Origin: Nocardia sp. alder85J
GTDB lineage: Bacteria; Actinomycetota; Actinomycetes; Mycobacteriales; Mycobacteriaceae
Direction of reading: 5' to 3'
NCBI RefSeq assembly: GCF_020176955.2
Contig: NZ_JAIUCZ020000001.1
Coordinates: 992,001-1,056,000, forward strand
Length of the DNA stretch: 64,000 bases
The position numbers and the translations under genes are program-made. Shown piece after piece: positions 45,884 through 54,759 of this stretch (positions are counted from its first letter, which is position 1; the number at the start of each line of letters is the position of its first letter). Below the pieces are notes generated by a model. The model saw only the letters and a list, made by a program, of their open reading frames with translations. It was not told where the DNA came from and did no database searches.

Positions 45884-46395
45884 GATCTCCACCCTAGGCG
45901 CGAACCTTGCTCTGCCGTAACCCGATCGGTAGCTTCCGGTTGACTCGTGCCGCGGTGAGGTCGTGAGAGCCGTTGTGTCGACCAGTGTTTCGAGGGCTGT
46001 GGGCGATGCCGGAAAGGCCGGAGACCAGCTCTGATTCTTCGAATTTCGATACTCGGATATGCGCATTCGGCGATCTGTCGACCGATCGGCGTGTCGTGCA
46101 GTGACAGGGGAGTGGACCGTCAGCGAATCGGCTTGCGTAACAGTGTCTTTGCGGATCACCGGAGGGCCCGAACATCGGGCCGGAGTGGGGGGAGTGCGGT
46201 CCGGGCGCCGACCTCCGGTGGCCGGCGGATCGCAACCCGTCCGGTGAACATCCAGGTCTGGGTGGGTGCAGAATCGAATATTCGAAATAGTGGTACAGAA
46301 ATATGCGCATCTAACTATGAGTCACGCCGAAGCGAGTCGGGAAGGGATCCGAAGAATCTCACCTACTCATCAAAGAACGCCCAGAGAAAAAGGGC
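45884..46395. other. 512-base intergenic region, partly AT-rich, with a repeated sequence element
   Basis: No convincing gene. GC content falls between about 46,260 and 46,395. The 10-mer ATATGCGCAT (core ATGCGCAT palindromic) occurs at 46057-46066 and 46301-46310. Each copy is preceded 19-20 bases upstream by TTCGAA (46038, 46281). CGAATATTCG at 46275-46284 is a further palindrome. It probably carries the HAD promoter and the end of the SDR transcript. Confidence 0.4.
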
Positions 46396-47856
46396 TCACC
46401 AGTCGGACGGTTCGTAGTCCTTGAGGAAGCAGCCGAAGAGGTCGTGGCCGTCTTCGCCACGGACGATCGGGTCGTAGACGCGAGCGGCGCCGTCGACCAG
46501 GTCCAAGGGGGCGTGGAAGCCTTCGTCGGCGAGGCGGATCTTGGTGTAGTGCGGCCGTTCGTCGGTGATCCAGCCGGTGTCGACGGCGGTCATCAGGATG
46601 CGGTCGGTCTCGTACATGTCGCGGGCACTCGTGCGGGTGAGCATGTTCAGCGCGGCCTTGGCCATATTGGTGTGCGGATGGCCGGGGCCCTTGTAGCCGC
46701 GGGAGAACTGGCCCTCCATCGCGGAGACGTTGACGACGTACTTGCGGCGGGCAGGTGCGGCGGCGAGGGCCGGGCGCAGTCGCGAGACGAGGATGAACGG
46801 CGCCACCGAGTTGCACAGCTGCACTTCCAGCAGCTCGGTCGGGTCGACCTCGGCGACGGTCTGCACCCAGCTGTTGGTGTGCGCGAGGTCGGGTACCAGG
46901 CCGCCGGCGTCGATGGCGATGCCGGCCGAGATCCGTTCCGGGGTCGCGGAACCCGCGACCAGGGCGAGTTCGGTGATGGCGGCGGCGGACAGGGTGGGGG
47001 TCAGCGAGGCGGTCAGCGCGGTCGGGTGGGCCTGGGTGGTCTTGCCGAAGCTGAAGTGGTCGGGCAGTTCACCGGCGGGCAGCGGGCCGGATTCGGCGTC
47101 GGCGAGCGCGCTGTAGGCGCCGGCCGAGCGGCGGACGGTCTGGGCGGCGTTGTTGATGAGGATGTCGAGCGGGCCGCGCGCGGCGACATCGTCGGCGAGC
47201 GCGACCACCTGAGCGGGGTCGCGCAGGTCGATGCCGACGATGCGCAGCCGGTGGATCCAGTCGGCGCTGTCGGGCTGGGCCTTGAACCGGCGGATCGCGT
47301 CGTTGGGGAACCGGGTGGTGATCGTCGTGTGGGCGCCGTCGCGCAGCAGGCGCAGCGCGATGTACATGCCGATCTTGGCGCGGCCGCCGGTGAGCAGCGC
47401 GCGGCGGCCGCCGAGGTCGGTGCGGGCGTCGCGCTTGGCGTGGCTCTTGGCGGCGCAGTCGGGGCACAGCTGGTGGTAGAAGGCGTCGACGCGGGTGTAG
47501 CGCTGTTTGCAGATGTAGCAGGGCCGCGGGCGCAGCAGGGTGCCGGCGCTGGCACCGGTGGTCGTGGTGGAGATCTGGATGCCCGCGGTCTCGTCGTCGA
47601 TGCGGTGGGGTGAGGCGGTGGCGGTGGCGGCCAGCACGGCCTTGTCGGCGGTGGCGACCCGGTCGCGGGCCTCGGTCCGGCGGCGCTGCTTCAGCGTCTT
47701 GAACATGTAGCCGACCGCGCGCTGCACGGCGAGGGAGTCGGGGTGGGTCTTGTCCAGTTGCGCCGCCTGGTCGAGGACGCGCAGGCAGACCGCGAGATCC
47801 GCGGGGTCGATGGCCGGGGCAGCGGTGTCGCTGGGGATCGAGTCGTGGTCGGCCAT
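46396..47856 (-). CDS. Short-chain dehydrogenase with N-terminal zinc-ribbon extension
   Basis: A 486-residue protein. Residues 1-105 or so are Ala/Thr-rich and charged. A CYIC...CPDC zinc-ribbon-like segment follows at about 110-135. Then an SDR domain: ALLTGGRAKIGMYIALRLL (cofactor loop), ILINNAAQT, NVSAMEG with the catalytic Ser, and YKGPGHPHTNMAKAAL where Tyr and Lys are spaced more widely than the usual YxxxK. The C-terminal half has VDTGWITDERP. The substrate is unknown. The ATG at 47856 starts MADHDSIPS; upstream codons are not plausible coding sequence. It diverges from the TetR gene at 48255. Confidence 0.85.
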   Translation of the reverse strand: MADHDSIPSDTAAPAIDPADLAVCLRVLDQAAQLDKTHPDSLAVQRAVGYMFKTLKQRRRTEARDRVATADKAVLAATATASPHRIDDETAGIQISTTTTGASAGTLLRPRPCYICKQRYTRVDAFYHQLCPDCAAKSHAKRDARTDLGGRRALLTGGRAKIGMYIALRLLRDGAHTTITTRFPNDAIRRFKAQPDSADWIHRLRIVGIDLRDPAQVVALADDVAARGPLDILINNAAQTVRRSAGAYSALADAESGPLPAGELPDHFSFGKTTQAHPTALTASLTPTLSAAAITELALVAGSATPERISAGIAIDAGGLVPDLAHTNSWVQTVAEVDPTELLEVQLCNSVAPFILVSRLRPALAAAPARRKYVVNVSAMEGQFSRGYKGPGHPHTNMAKAALNMLTRTSARDMYETDRILMTAVDTGWITDERPHYTKIRLADEGFHAPLDLVDGAARVYDPIVRGEDGHDLFGCFLKDYEPSDW

Positions 47857-48254
47857 CGTGGTGCGGGTCGGTCCTTCGTGCGGCGGTCGGATGAGGGCGA
47901 GGCCGCACCATTGTCGCACCGGCACCCGGATGGTCCGGCACCCGGTGGTTCCCGCTTCCACCGCGCAGGGCCCGACCCCTCGGACTTCGAGCCCTGCGCG
48001 CGGTGTGCGCGCGACCGGACGAGGGCGGTTGGGCCGCTGTTCACGCCGAGTCGTACCGTCGGTACGTTAGTCGATACCGCCGGTTTCTCGGGCCTGGTAC
48101 GGCTATTTCCTGGTATGCGGTCGCTCACATGTGGCTGGGTGCGGGCATGGCCGGACTGCGGGAGGTCGGGAATCCGCCGCCGCGGCGTCACGTACCGGGG
48201 GTACGTATATGCTTCCAATGGGAATATTTGGTGTCTTCATGGAAGTCGAGCATC
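47857..48254. other. 398-base divergent intergenic region (SDR / TetR)
   Basis: No gene is seen. It separates the SDR and TetR genes and must hold both promoters. The only clear element is the palindrome at 48190-48206, listed separately. The last 60 bases before the TetR start are AT-richer than the rest. Confidence 0.5.
48190..48206. promoter_or_regulatory. Perfect palindrome upstream of TetR gene, probable operator
   Basis: ACGTACC-GGG-GGTACGT: 7-base perfect arms with a 3-base centre, ending 48 bases before the TetR GTG start. Size and symmetry suit a TetR dimer, and the position suits autoregulation and control of the divergent SDR. Confidence 0.55.
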
Positions 48255-48932
48255 GTGTCCAGCATCCGATCCGGATCGCCTCGCATCACTCGTGCCGAGA
48301 TCGTCGACGCGGCGGTCCGGGTGATCGACCGTGCCGGTCCGCGGCCGAGCATGGACGACATCGCCCGGGAGGCCGGGATCACCAAGCCGCGACTGTATCG
48401 GCAGTTCGCGGACAAGGCGGATCTCTACACCGAGATAGCCGATCGTATGTCGCGCAACGCTTTTGCCGCTACCGGTGAGGACATGACGGTGTTGTTGCAG
48501 CCGCCGCGGGCCGCGCTGAGCCGGGTGCTGGGCGCGTATGCGTCGGGAATTCTGGCGCATCCCAACGTCTTCCGGTTCCTGGTGCAGACACAGGTGCCGG
48601 CCGGTGCGGAGGGGCCGGTGGTGCCGTTCGAGCTGGGCCGGGACGTGGCGCAGCGGTTCGAGAAGCTGGCCCGGGCGGTCGCGGAGGCGGTGGGGATCGA
48701 GACCGCCGGCATCGACTATCTGGCCCGCGCGATGGTGGGTGCGGTGCTGGCGGTGACGGATCTGTGGTTGTCCGGGCCCGAGCATTCGGTGGACCAATTC
48801 GTGCGCCGGACAACGGAACTGGTGTGGGGATTGATCGACGGGTTCCTGCGGCGGCAGGGTGTCGAGGCCGATCCGCGGGTGCCGATCTTCGCGACGCTGG
48901 CGGAGCGGAACCGGCCGCGGGAGGCGGACTGA
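48255..48932 (+). CDS. TetR-family transcriptional regulator
   Basis: A 225-residue regulator. The N-terminal HTH region (ITRAEIVDAAVRVIDRAG, MDDIAREAGITKPRLYRQF, ADKADLYTEIADRM) is typical TetR. The C-terminal ligand domain has no recognisable specificity. The GTG at 48255 (MSSIRSGSPR) puts the HTH at the usual distance from the N-terminus. Longer forms would run through the upstream palindrome. It is followed after 88 bases by the broken acyl-CoA dehydrogenase, which suggests a lipid-related regulon. Confidence 0.9.
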   Translation: MSSIRSGSPRITRAEIVDAAVRVIDRAGPRPSMDDIAREAGITKPRLYRQFADKADLYTEIADRMSRNAFAATGEDMTVLLQPPRAALSRVLGAYASGILAHPNVFRFLVQTQVPAGAEGPVVPFELGRDVAQRFEKLARAVAEAVGIETAGIDYLARAMVGAVLAVTDLWLSGPEHSVDQFVRRTTELVWGLIDGFLRRQGVEADPRVPIFATLAERNRPREAD

Positions 48933-48940
48933 CCCTGACT

Positions 48941-48959
48941 TGTTGACATCTTGCCAACA
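48941..48959 (+). promoter_or_regulatory. Inverted repeat containing a TTGACA-like hexamer before the dehydrogenase remnant
   Basis: TGTTGACATCTTGCCAACA has TGTTG/CAACA arms and contains TTGACA at 48943-48948. It lies 60-80 bases before the dehydrogenase ATG and could be its operator and -35. No good -10 is visible at 17 bases. Confidence 0.3.
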
Positions 48960-49020
48960 GAAGTTCAGGCTGGTGCCGGATCGCCGGTATCGGGCCGGTG
49001 CGAGTGATGAGGTGGCAGCG

Positions 49021-49810
49021 ATGGCGCGCGCCCCATGGAGCGACGACGAGGTCGAGGCCGTCCGGGAGCTGGCGCGGGCGTTCTTCGACAAGGAGGTCGT
49101 CCCGCACGAGGAGAAGTTCGTCGCACAGGGTCATCCCGATCGCGCGCTGTATCGGCGCGCCGGGGAGCTGGGGTTGTTGTGCTCGGCGCTGCCGGTCGAA
49201 TACGGCGGTGGCGGAGGGACTTTCGCGCACGAGGCGGCCATCGTCGAGGAGCAGGTGAAGGCCGGCGACGGTGCGATGGGCATGCCGGTGCACTCCTCGA
49301 TCATCGCGCCGTACCTGTACCACTTCGGGTCCGACGAGCTGAAGCGGCGGGTGCTGCCGCGGGCGGCGAGTGGTGAGATGGTGCTGTCGATCGGGATGAC
49401 CGAACCGGGTACCGGGTCGGATCTCCAGAACATCGCGACCCGCGCGGTGCGCGAGGGCGACGAATACGTGATCACCGGGTCGAAGATCTTCATCTCCAAC
49501 GGCTGGCTGTGCGACGGGATCGTGATCGCGGCCAAGACCGATCCGGAGCAGGGTGGTGAGCCGGACCTTCCTGGACGACTGCCTCGTCCGGCATCTGCGT
49601 GGTGAGCTCGACATTCCCACTGCCGCAATGGCGAAATACTGGCTCACCGATCAATTGGGTATCGTGGTGGACCGTTGTCTGCAACTGTTCGGCGGTTATG
49701 GATACATGACGGAGTACCCGATCTCCCAGCTGTACACGGGGGCGCGGGTGCTGCGTATCCTCGCCGGCGCCAACGAAGTGATGAAGAACCTTGTCGCCCG
49801 GTCGCTCTGA
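49021..49810 (+). pseudogene. Acyl-CoA dehydrogenase, internal deletion with frameshift
   Basis: The first 179 or so codons encode a normal acyl-CoA dehydrogenase N-terminus (MARAPWSDDEVEAVRELARAFF, MTEPGTGSDL, ITGSKIFISNG, AAKTDPEQGG). The frame then runs to a stop at about 49605. In the +1 frame from about 49559 the C-terminal 80 residues continue (SRTFLDDCLVRHLRG, LQLFGGYGYMTEYP, ILAGANEVMKNLVARSL). Family members are about 380 residues, so some 115-120 codons between FAD/substrate-binding parts are missing at one junction near 49551-49563. The enzyme cannot be active. Its usual role is alpha,beta-dehydrogenation of acyl-CoA with FAD. Confidence 0.88.
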
Positions 49811-49838
49811 AAGCCCAGCCTGGCCCGCGGTGCTCGCG

Positions 49839-50465
49839 ATGGCCACCGAACCGCCCGCACGCCGGCGGTTGGAGCCGGATGCCCGGCGCGCGCAGATTCT
49901 GGAGTGCGCGATCGAGATGTTCGGTGAGCGCCCGTACGCGGCGGTGTCGACGGCGGAGCTGGCGCAGCGGGCCGGGGTGGCGCGCGGGCTGATCAACCAC
50001 TACTTCGGCAACAAGCGGGACCTGTATCTCGCGGTGGTGCGGCGGATGGTGACGTTGCCGCGCGAGGAGTCGATGATGGCGCCGTCGGGGTCGATGCGGG
50101 AGCGGGTGGAGGCGAGTGTCTCCTGGCTGCTGGACACCATCGGCGCGCACGGCAGTACCTGGGTGAAGGTGACCGGGCACGAGGGGATCGGTGACGATCC
50201 GGATGTGCAGCGCATCCTGGACGAGGCCGACGACGCGGCCGCGGAACGGGTGCTGCGCAGTGTCGGGCTGGAGGGTTCGCCGCACGGCGAGCAGTTGCGC
50301 GGGCTGGTGCGGGCCTACGGCGGTCTGGTGAAAGCGGCTGGGCGGGAATGGATCTCGCGTGGCAGCCTGAGCCGGGAGCAGGTGCAGTACCTGCTGGCGG
50401 ACACCTTGATGGCGGTGATCACCGAATCGTTCCCGCGGATCGAGGGTCCGCGCCCGGAGCAGTGA
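49839..50465 (+). CDS. TetR-family transcriptional regulator
   Basis: A 208-residue regulator with HTH segment ILECAIEMFGERPY, STAELAQRAGVARGLINHYFGNKRDLY, typical of TetR proteins. The effector domain is unassigned. The ATG at 49839 is used; GTG at 49830 is in frame. It starts 28 bases after the end of the dehydrogenase remnant, so it may once have controlled that gene. It converges on the LigD-type polymerase gene. Confidence 0.9.
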   Translation: MATEPPARRRLEPDARRAQILECAIEMFGERPYAAVSTAELAQRAGVARGLINHYFGNKRDLYLAVVRRMVTLPREESMMAPSGSMRERVEASVSWLLDTIGAHGSTWVKVTGHEGIGDDPDVQRILDEADDAAAERVLRSVGLEGSPHGEQLRGLVRAYGGLVKAAGREWISRGSLSREQVQYLLADTLMAVITESFPRIEGPRPEQ

Positions 50466-50597
50466 CCGGCCCCGGACAGCGCAGTCCCCGGTAGCCTTCG
50501 CCGTATCCGTGAACCTCAGTCGTCGCTGTCGATTCCGGTTGTGCGGTTGGCTTGCCGGGGGCCTGGCCGGAGCCTGCGATCACGTCTCGTCGACGTT

Positions 50598-50613
50598 CGC
50601 AGACGTCTCTGCG
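50598..50613. terminator. Hairpin between convergent TetR and polymerase genes
   Basis: CGCAGA-CGTC-TCTGCG: a perfect 6-base stem and 4-base loop within the 234-base gap 50466-50699. No T-run. Nothing else recognisable lies in that gap. Confidence 0.3.
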
Positions 50614-50699
50614 GAGGTACGAAGCGTGATCCGGTGTTCCGGTGTAACTGTCAGTTTACTCCCGGCTCGGCGTCGGTCAACAGTTCAGGTGCGGAAGGT

Positions 50700-51761
50700 T
50701 CAGTCCTCTTTGCGGGCGCGGCTGGGGGCGACGCGCGGGGGCTCGTCGGGCATCTTCGGATAGACCGGTGGCCAGGGGGCGTCCCGCAGTCCGGCCGCGA
50801 GATCCGCGCGCGACATCTCCAGCAATGGTTCCAGTGATTGTGGGGTGCGGTCGGCCCACGGATCGCCGAGGGCGGCGAGCCGGGCGGGCACGGTGGCGAG
50901 GGTGAGTTCGGCGGGATCGATGCCGGCGAGGTCGTCCCAGGACACGGGTGTGGAGACCCGGCCGTCGAGCCGGGGGCGGACGCACCAGGCGCCGAAAACC
51001 GTTCTGTGCGGTGCGTTCTGGTTGTAGTCGACGAAGACGCGGCGGCCGCGTTCCTCCTTCCACCAGGCGGCGGTGATGAGGTCGGGGTGGCGGCGTTCGA
51101 GTTCGCGGGCCAGGGCCACGGCGGCGGCGCGGACCTGGTAGCCGTCCCACTGTGGGAGCAGCAGCGCGTAGATGTGCAGGCCGCGGGAGCCGGAGGTCTT
51201 GACGCGGGCGTCGATGCCGAGGTCGCGGCACAGGTCGCGGGTGGCGTAGGCGGCCGCGCGCAGGTCGTCGAAGTCGATGCCCGGCGACGGGTCGAGGTCG
51301 ATGCGCAGTTCGTCGGTGACGCCGGTGGGTGGCAGGACGGCGCCGGCGGCGTCGTGGACCGGCGCGGCGGTGCTGCGGGTGTCGGCGCCGGCGTGGGTGG
51401 GCCAGACGTGAAAGCCCAAGCAGCCCAGGTTCACTGCCCACAGCAGGTGGGCGAGGTCGGCGGCGACGAGAGCGTCGCTGGTGGTGCCGTTGGGGGTGGA
51501 CACGACGGTGGTCTGCAACCAGTCGGGCACCGATTTCGGGACGCGTTTCTGGAACCAGGATTTGCCGCCGGCGCCGTCGGGGTAGCGCTCGAGCAGGACC
51601 GGCCGGTCGCCGGTGGTGCGCAGCAGGGGTTCGGCGACGGCCTGGTAGTAGCGCACGAGGTCGAGTTTGGTTTCGCCGCGGGTGCCGAAGTAGATCTTGC
51701 CGGGATTGCTGACGGTGAGGGTGCGGCCGTCGACCTCGAGGTCGAGTTTGTCGGCGCTCAC
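50700..51761 (-). CDS. LigD-type polymerase/primase (PolDom) for end joining
   Basis: A 353-residue archaeo-eukaryotic primase-type polymerase like the LigD PolDom. It shows NPGKIYFG, YYQAVAEPLL, the metal-binding LRIDLDPSPG, TSGSRGLHIY and FVDYNQNAPHRT. It adds nucleotides at DNA ends during Ku-dependent end joining or repair. The GTG start at 51761 overlaps the stop of the ligase gene, so the pair is co-translated; in LigD these activities are fused, here they are split. No ku gene is visible next to it. Confidence 0.9.
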   Translation of the reverse strand: MSADKLDLEVDGRTLTVSNPGKIYFGTRGETKLDLVRYYQAVAEPLLRTTGDRPVLLERYPDGAGGKSWFQKRVPKSVPDWLQTTVVSTPNGTTSDALVAADLAHLLWAVNLGCLGFHVWPTHAGADTRSTAAPVHDAAGAVLPPTGVTDELRIDLDPSPGIDFDDLRAAAYATRDLCRDLGIDARVKTSGSRGLHIYALLLPQWDGYQVRAAAVALARELERRHPDLITAAWWKEERGRRVFVDYNQNAPHRTVFGAWCVRPRLDGRVSTPVSWDDLAGIDPAELTLATVPARLAALGDPWADRTPQSLEPLLEMSRADLAAGLRDAPWPPVYPKMPDEPPRVAPSRARKED

Positions 51762-52840
51762 GAGGCGGCCTCGGCGAAGATGTCGGCGAGTTCGGCGGGG
51801 GCGACCTCGTCGAGCTGGGCGTAGGTGCAGGATTCGGGGGTGCGGTCGTCGCGGAAGCGGACCAGGCGGCCGCCGTGGCGTAATCGCCCGGCTTGGACGT
51901 GTTCGTAGCGGACCTCGGCGACCAGTTCGGCGCGCAGCGGTTCCCAGGACAGGTCCTTGGTGCCGGTCCAGCGGCTGATGCCGCCGGGCATCCGGCCGTC
52001 GGCGCGGGCCGCGGCGGCGGCGTCGGCCCATTCCCGCCAGGGGTGGTTCTCCAGGGCGCCGGCGCGCAGGGGTTCCAGTTCGGTGACCAGTTCCTTGCGG
52101 CGGGCGGCGGTGAAGCTGGCGGCGACGCCGACGTGGTGCAGGCGGCCTTCGTCGTCGTAGAGGCCCAGCAGCAGCGAGCCGATGCCCTGGCCGTCTTTGT
52201 GCCGGCGGAATCCGGCGACGACGCAGTCGGCGGTGCGTTCGTGTTTCACCTTGATCATGGCGCGTTTGTCCTGGAGGTAGGGCAGGTCCTTGGCCTTGAC
52301 CATGACGCCGTCGAAGCCGGCGCCCTCGAAGCGGGTGAACCAGTCGCGGGCGGTGCCGGGATCGGAGGTGATCGGGGTGAGGTGGGTGCGGCCGGGGCTG
52401 GACTCGAGCAGGGTCTCGAGGATGCGGCGGCGTTCGTGGAAGGGTTCGGCGGTGAGGTCGCGGTCGCCGAGGGCGAGCAGGTCGAAGGCGACGAAGCTGG
52501 CCGGGGTCTCAGCGGCGAGTTTCGCGACGCGGGAGGCGGCCGGGTGCAGGCGGTTCTGGAGGGTGTCGAAATCCAGGCCGCGGTCGGTGACGACGACGAT
52601 CTCGCCGTCGACGACGCATTTGCCGGGCAATGCGGTGGCGAGCAGTTCGACCAGTTCCGGGAAGTAGCGGGTGAGCGGGCGGTCGTTGCGGGAGCCGAGT
52701 TCGATTTCCGGGCCGTCGCGGAAGACGACGCAGCGGAAGCCGTCCCATTTCGGTTCGTAGTAGAGATCCGGGTCGTCCGGCAGATCCGAGGCCGATTTCG
52801 ACAGCATCGGTTTCACCGGAGGCATGACGGGCAGGTCCAC
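51758..52840 (-). CDS. ATP-dependent DNA ligase, LigC/LigD-like
   Basis: A 360-residue ATP-dependent ligase. Motif I is YEPKWDGFR with Lys as the adenylation site. CVVDGEIVV is motif III, FVAFDLLAL IIIa, GVMVKAKDL motif IV and RAMIKVKHERTADCVV motif V. The OB-fold domain follows. The GTG at 52840 has GAGGAGG upstream; an ATG at 52885 would add a low-complexity start. It probably seals ends processed by the overlapping polymerase gene. Confidence 0.92.
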   Translation of the reverse strand: MDLPVMPPVKPMLSKSASDLPDDPDLYYEPKWDGFRCVVFRDGPEIELGSRNDRPLTRYFPELVELLATALPGKCVVDGEIVVVTDRGLDFDTLQNRLHPAASRVAKLAAETPASFVAFDLLALGDRDLTAEPFHERRRILETLLESSPGRTHLTPITSDPGTARDWFTRFEGAGFDGVMVKAKDLPYLQDKRAMIKVKHERTADCVVAGFRRHKDGQGIGSLLLGLYDDEGRLHHVGVAASFTAARRKELVTELEPLRAGALENHPWREWADAAAAARADGRMPGGISRWTGTKDLSWEPLRAELVAEVRYEHVQAGRLRHGGRLVRFRDDRTPESCTYAQLDEVAPAELADIFAEAAS

Positions 52841-52959
52841 GCGATCCTCCTCGGGTCGTTTCCGTGTACCGGCCGCGGCGGTCACCGCGGCTCACACGGC
52901 AGACGACGCGGGCGAACGGGAATCATCGCCCGCGGCATCCGACCGAGATCGTATCCTCG

Positions 52960-53352
52960 CTAATTCTCCAGCCACCCGTGCTGTTCGGCGAATGCCGTCA
53001 GCCGGTCGCGGATGGTGAGTATTTCCCCGGCGGTGAGAGCGGGGCTGGCGTCGAGCAGCAATTCGGTGATGAGCCGTTTGTGCTCGGCGGCGGACAGTTG
53101 ACCGGCGGGGCCGCCGCGGCCCCGGTGCCGCGGCGGTGCGGGCGGCTGTCCCGCGGCCAGGGTGAGGTTGACCGCCTTGGGGCCGCGGTCGCCCTCGGTC
53201 ACCTCGAATTCGAACACCCGCCCCTGCCGCAGTTCGTCCTCGTCCAGTCCGATGTCGTTCACATGTACGAACACGTCGGGCCCGCCGTCGTCCGGGCGGA
53301 TGAATCCGAACCCCCGCGAACTATCGAAGGACACCAATTTCCCGATAGCCAC
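52960..53352 (-). CDS. Cold-shock-domain protein with C-terminal extension
   Basis: A 130-residue protein. Residues 1-70 form a cold shock domain: GKLVSFDSSRGFGFI (RNP1) and VFVHVNDI (RNP2). After a Pro/Gly/Arg linker the last 50 residues are helical (AEHKRLITELLLDAS..., ILTIRDRLTAFAEQHG). This two-part form is common in mycolic-acid bacteria and longer than CspA (about 67). It binds single-stranded RNA or DNA; the role of the extension is unknown. Confidence 0.9.
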   Translation of the reverse strand: MAIGKLVSFDSSRGFGFIRPDDGGPDVFVHVNDIGLDEDELRQGRVFEFEVTEGDRGPKAVNLTLAAGQPPAPPRHRGRGGPAGQLSAAEHKRLITELLLDASPALTAGEILTIRDRLTAFAEQHGWLEN

Positions 53353-53389
53353 CTACACCTGCTCCTCGTAGCCGTCCCTTGCCGCCACT

Positions 53390-54490
53390 TTATCCGCCGT
53401 CGTGGTCGTTGACCGGGGAAAGTGCCTTCTGCAGCGAATTGAACACCGTCAGTCCCTGGCCCACCATCCCGTTGATGATTTCGCCGACGCCGTCGGGGCC
53501 GTTGAGGACGGTGAGATTGGCGCCGGACAGGCCACCGGCGGCCTGTTTCACGATCTCGGGCAGTTGCTCGATCAGCAACTGGTCCAAGGCGATCCGGTTG
53601 TTGGAGGCGGCGGCCTCGGCCTGGATGCGGGTGCGGTCGGCCTCGGCCTGGGCGAGGATGCGCACGCGTTCGGCCTCGGCCTCGGCGGGTTTGACGACCT
53701 CGGTCTGCAACTGCTGTTCGCGCAGCTGGGCCTGTTTGCGGGCGCGTTCGGCCTGGGCGGTGAGGACCTCCTGCAACGCGATCGCCTCCGCGAGCGGACC
53801 GGCTTGTGCCGCTTCGGCTTTCGCCTTGTCGATATCGCGCTGGTATTCCGCCTGCAGGATCGCGGTCTGGCGCTGGTATTCGGCGCGTTTGCGCAGTGAC
53901 TCCTGTTCGGCGGCGGCGGACTCCTGGGCGGCGGCGGCCTGGGCGATCTGGGCGTCGCGTTGCACGGCCGCGTTGTGCGGGGCGGCCAGGGCGGCGATGT
54001 AGCCCAGGTTGCCGTCGTCGATGGACTGGATCTGGAAGGAATCGACCCACAGGCCGATGTTGCTCATCTCGATCTTGGAGGCGATGAGCACCTCGTCGGC
54101 GAGTTTCTGCCGTTCGCGGATGATCTCCTCGACGGTCATGGAGCCCACGATCGATCGCAGGTGCCCGGAGAAGATGCGGCCGGTGAGCACCGACATCTCC
54201 CGTTCCTGTTCGGACAGGAATCGCTGGGCGGCATTGACGATCGAGGGGGTGTCGTTGGCGACCTTGAAGGCGATGACGGCCCGGACGTCCAGTTGCACAG
54301 CCTGTTTGGTGACGCAGCGTTCGCCGATCTCGGCTTCGAACATCGCCAGTGACAGGTATCTGACCTTCCGGAACAGTGGCATGACCCAGGTGCCGCGGCC
54401 GATGACGACCCGAAACGGTGCATTGTCCCGCGCGCGCCCGCCGCTGACCAGCATGGCCTCGTCGGGCTCGGGCACGTGATAGCCCAGCAC
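53390..54490 (-). CDS. SPFH-domain (flotillin-like) protein
   Basis: A 366-residue flotillin-type protein. The SPFH region (about 1-170) includes RVVIGRGTWVMPLFRKVRYL and VQLDVRAVIAFKV. A long Ala/Glu/Gln-rich coiled coil (about 180-310) and a Gly/Leu-rich tail follow. Flotillins scaffold membrane microdomains. No transmembrane helix is evident, so peripheral attachment is likely. GTG at 54490 (MLGYHVPEPDEAM) has GGGAGAAGG upstream. The small NfeD-like gene precedes it by 20 bases, the usual flotillin/NfeD pairing. Confidence 0.88.
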   Translation of the reverse strand: MLGYHVPEPDEAMLVSGGRARDNAPFRVVIGRGTWVMPLFRKVRYLSLAMFEAEIGERCVTKQAVQLDVRAVIAFKVANDTPSIVNAAQRFLSEQEREMSVLTGRIFSGHLRSIVGSMTVEEIIRERQKLADEVLIASKIEMSNIGLWVDSFQIQSIDDGNLGYIAALAAPHNAAVQRDAQIAQAAAAQESAAAEQESLRKRAEYQRQTAILQAEYQRDIDKAKAEAAQAGPLAEAIALQEVLTAQAERARKQAQLREQQLQTEVVKPAEAEAERVRILAQAEADRTRIQAEAAASNNRIALDQLLIEQLPEIVKQAAGGLSGANLTVLNGPDGVGEIINGMVGQGLTVFNSLQKALSPVNDHDGG

Positions 54491-54510
54491 GATTGTCCTT
54501 CTCCCTGTTA

Positions 54511-54759
54511 TTATTTCGTGTGATTCGGTGCTTCCCCGCCCGGTTCGAGGTCGAGGGGTATCCACGGCACTACGTCGACGATGCGGCCCGGGTTCACCTG
54601 CACGACCAGGACGGTGGTGCCGGCGGCCAGTGGCTCGTCGGAGCGTGCGATGTAGATTTCCGTGCCCCCTCGGATCGCGACCAGGACCTCCCCGAGCATT
54701 CCTGCGCCACGGATCGGCGATGTGAGCGTACCGGTCATTCCCCGCACCGGGTCGGTCAT
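54511..54759 (-). CDS. Small NfeD-like OB-fold protein
   Basis: 82 residues. The pattern (MTGTLTSPIRGAGMLGEVLV, TEIYIARSDEPLAAGTTVLVVQV, RIVDVVPW) fits the soluble OB domain of NfeD proteins, the usual partners of flotillins. It lacks the membrane and protease parts of full NfeD. The ATG has a strong AAGGAGAT site. It is 20 bases upstream of the SPFH gene, so the two form one operon. Confidence 0.72.
   Translation of the reverse strand: MTDPVRGMTGTLTSPIRGAGMLGEVLVAIRGGTEIYIARSDEPLAAGTTVLVVQVNPGRIVDVVPWIPLDLEPGGEAPNHTK

Noticed and set aside
50509..50763. 84-codon plus-strand frame
   Set aside because: No ribosome site, overlaps the end of the polymerase gene, and low-complexity composition.
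50838..52963. Long Gly/Ala/Val-rich plus-strand frames
   Set aside because: Antisense of the LigD-type polymerase and ligase, which have clear motifs and coupled starts.
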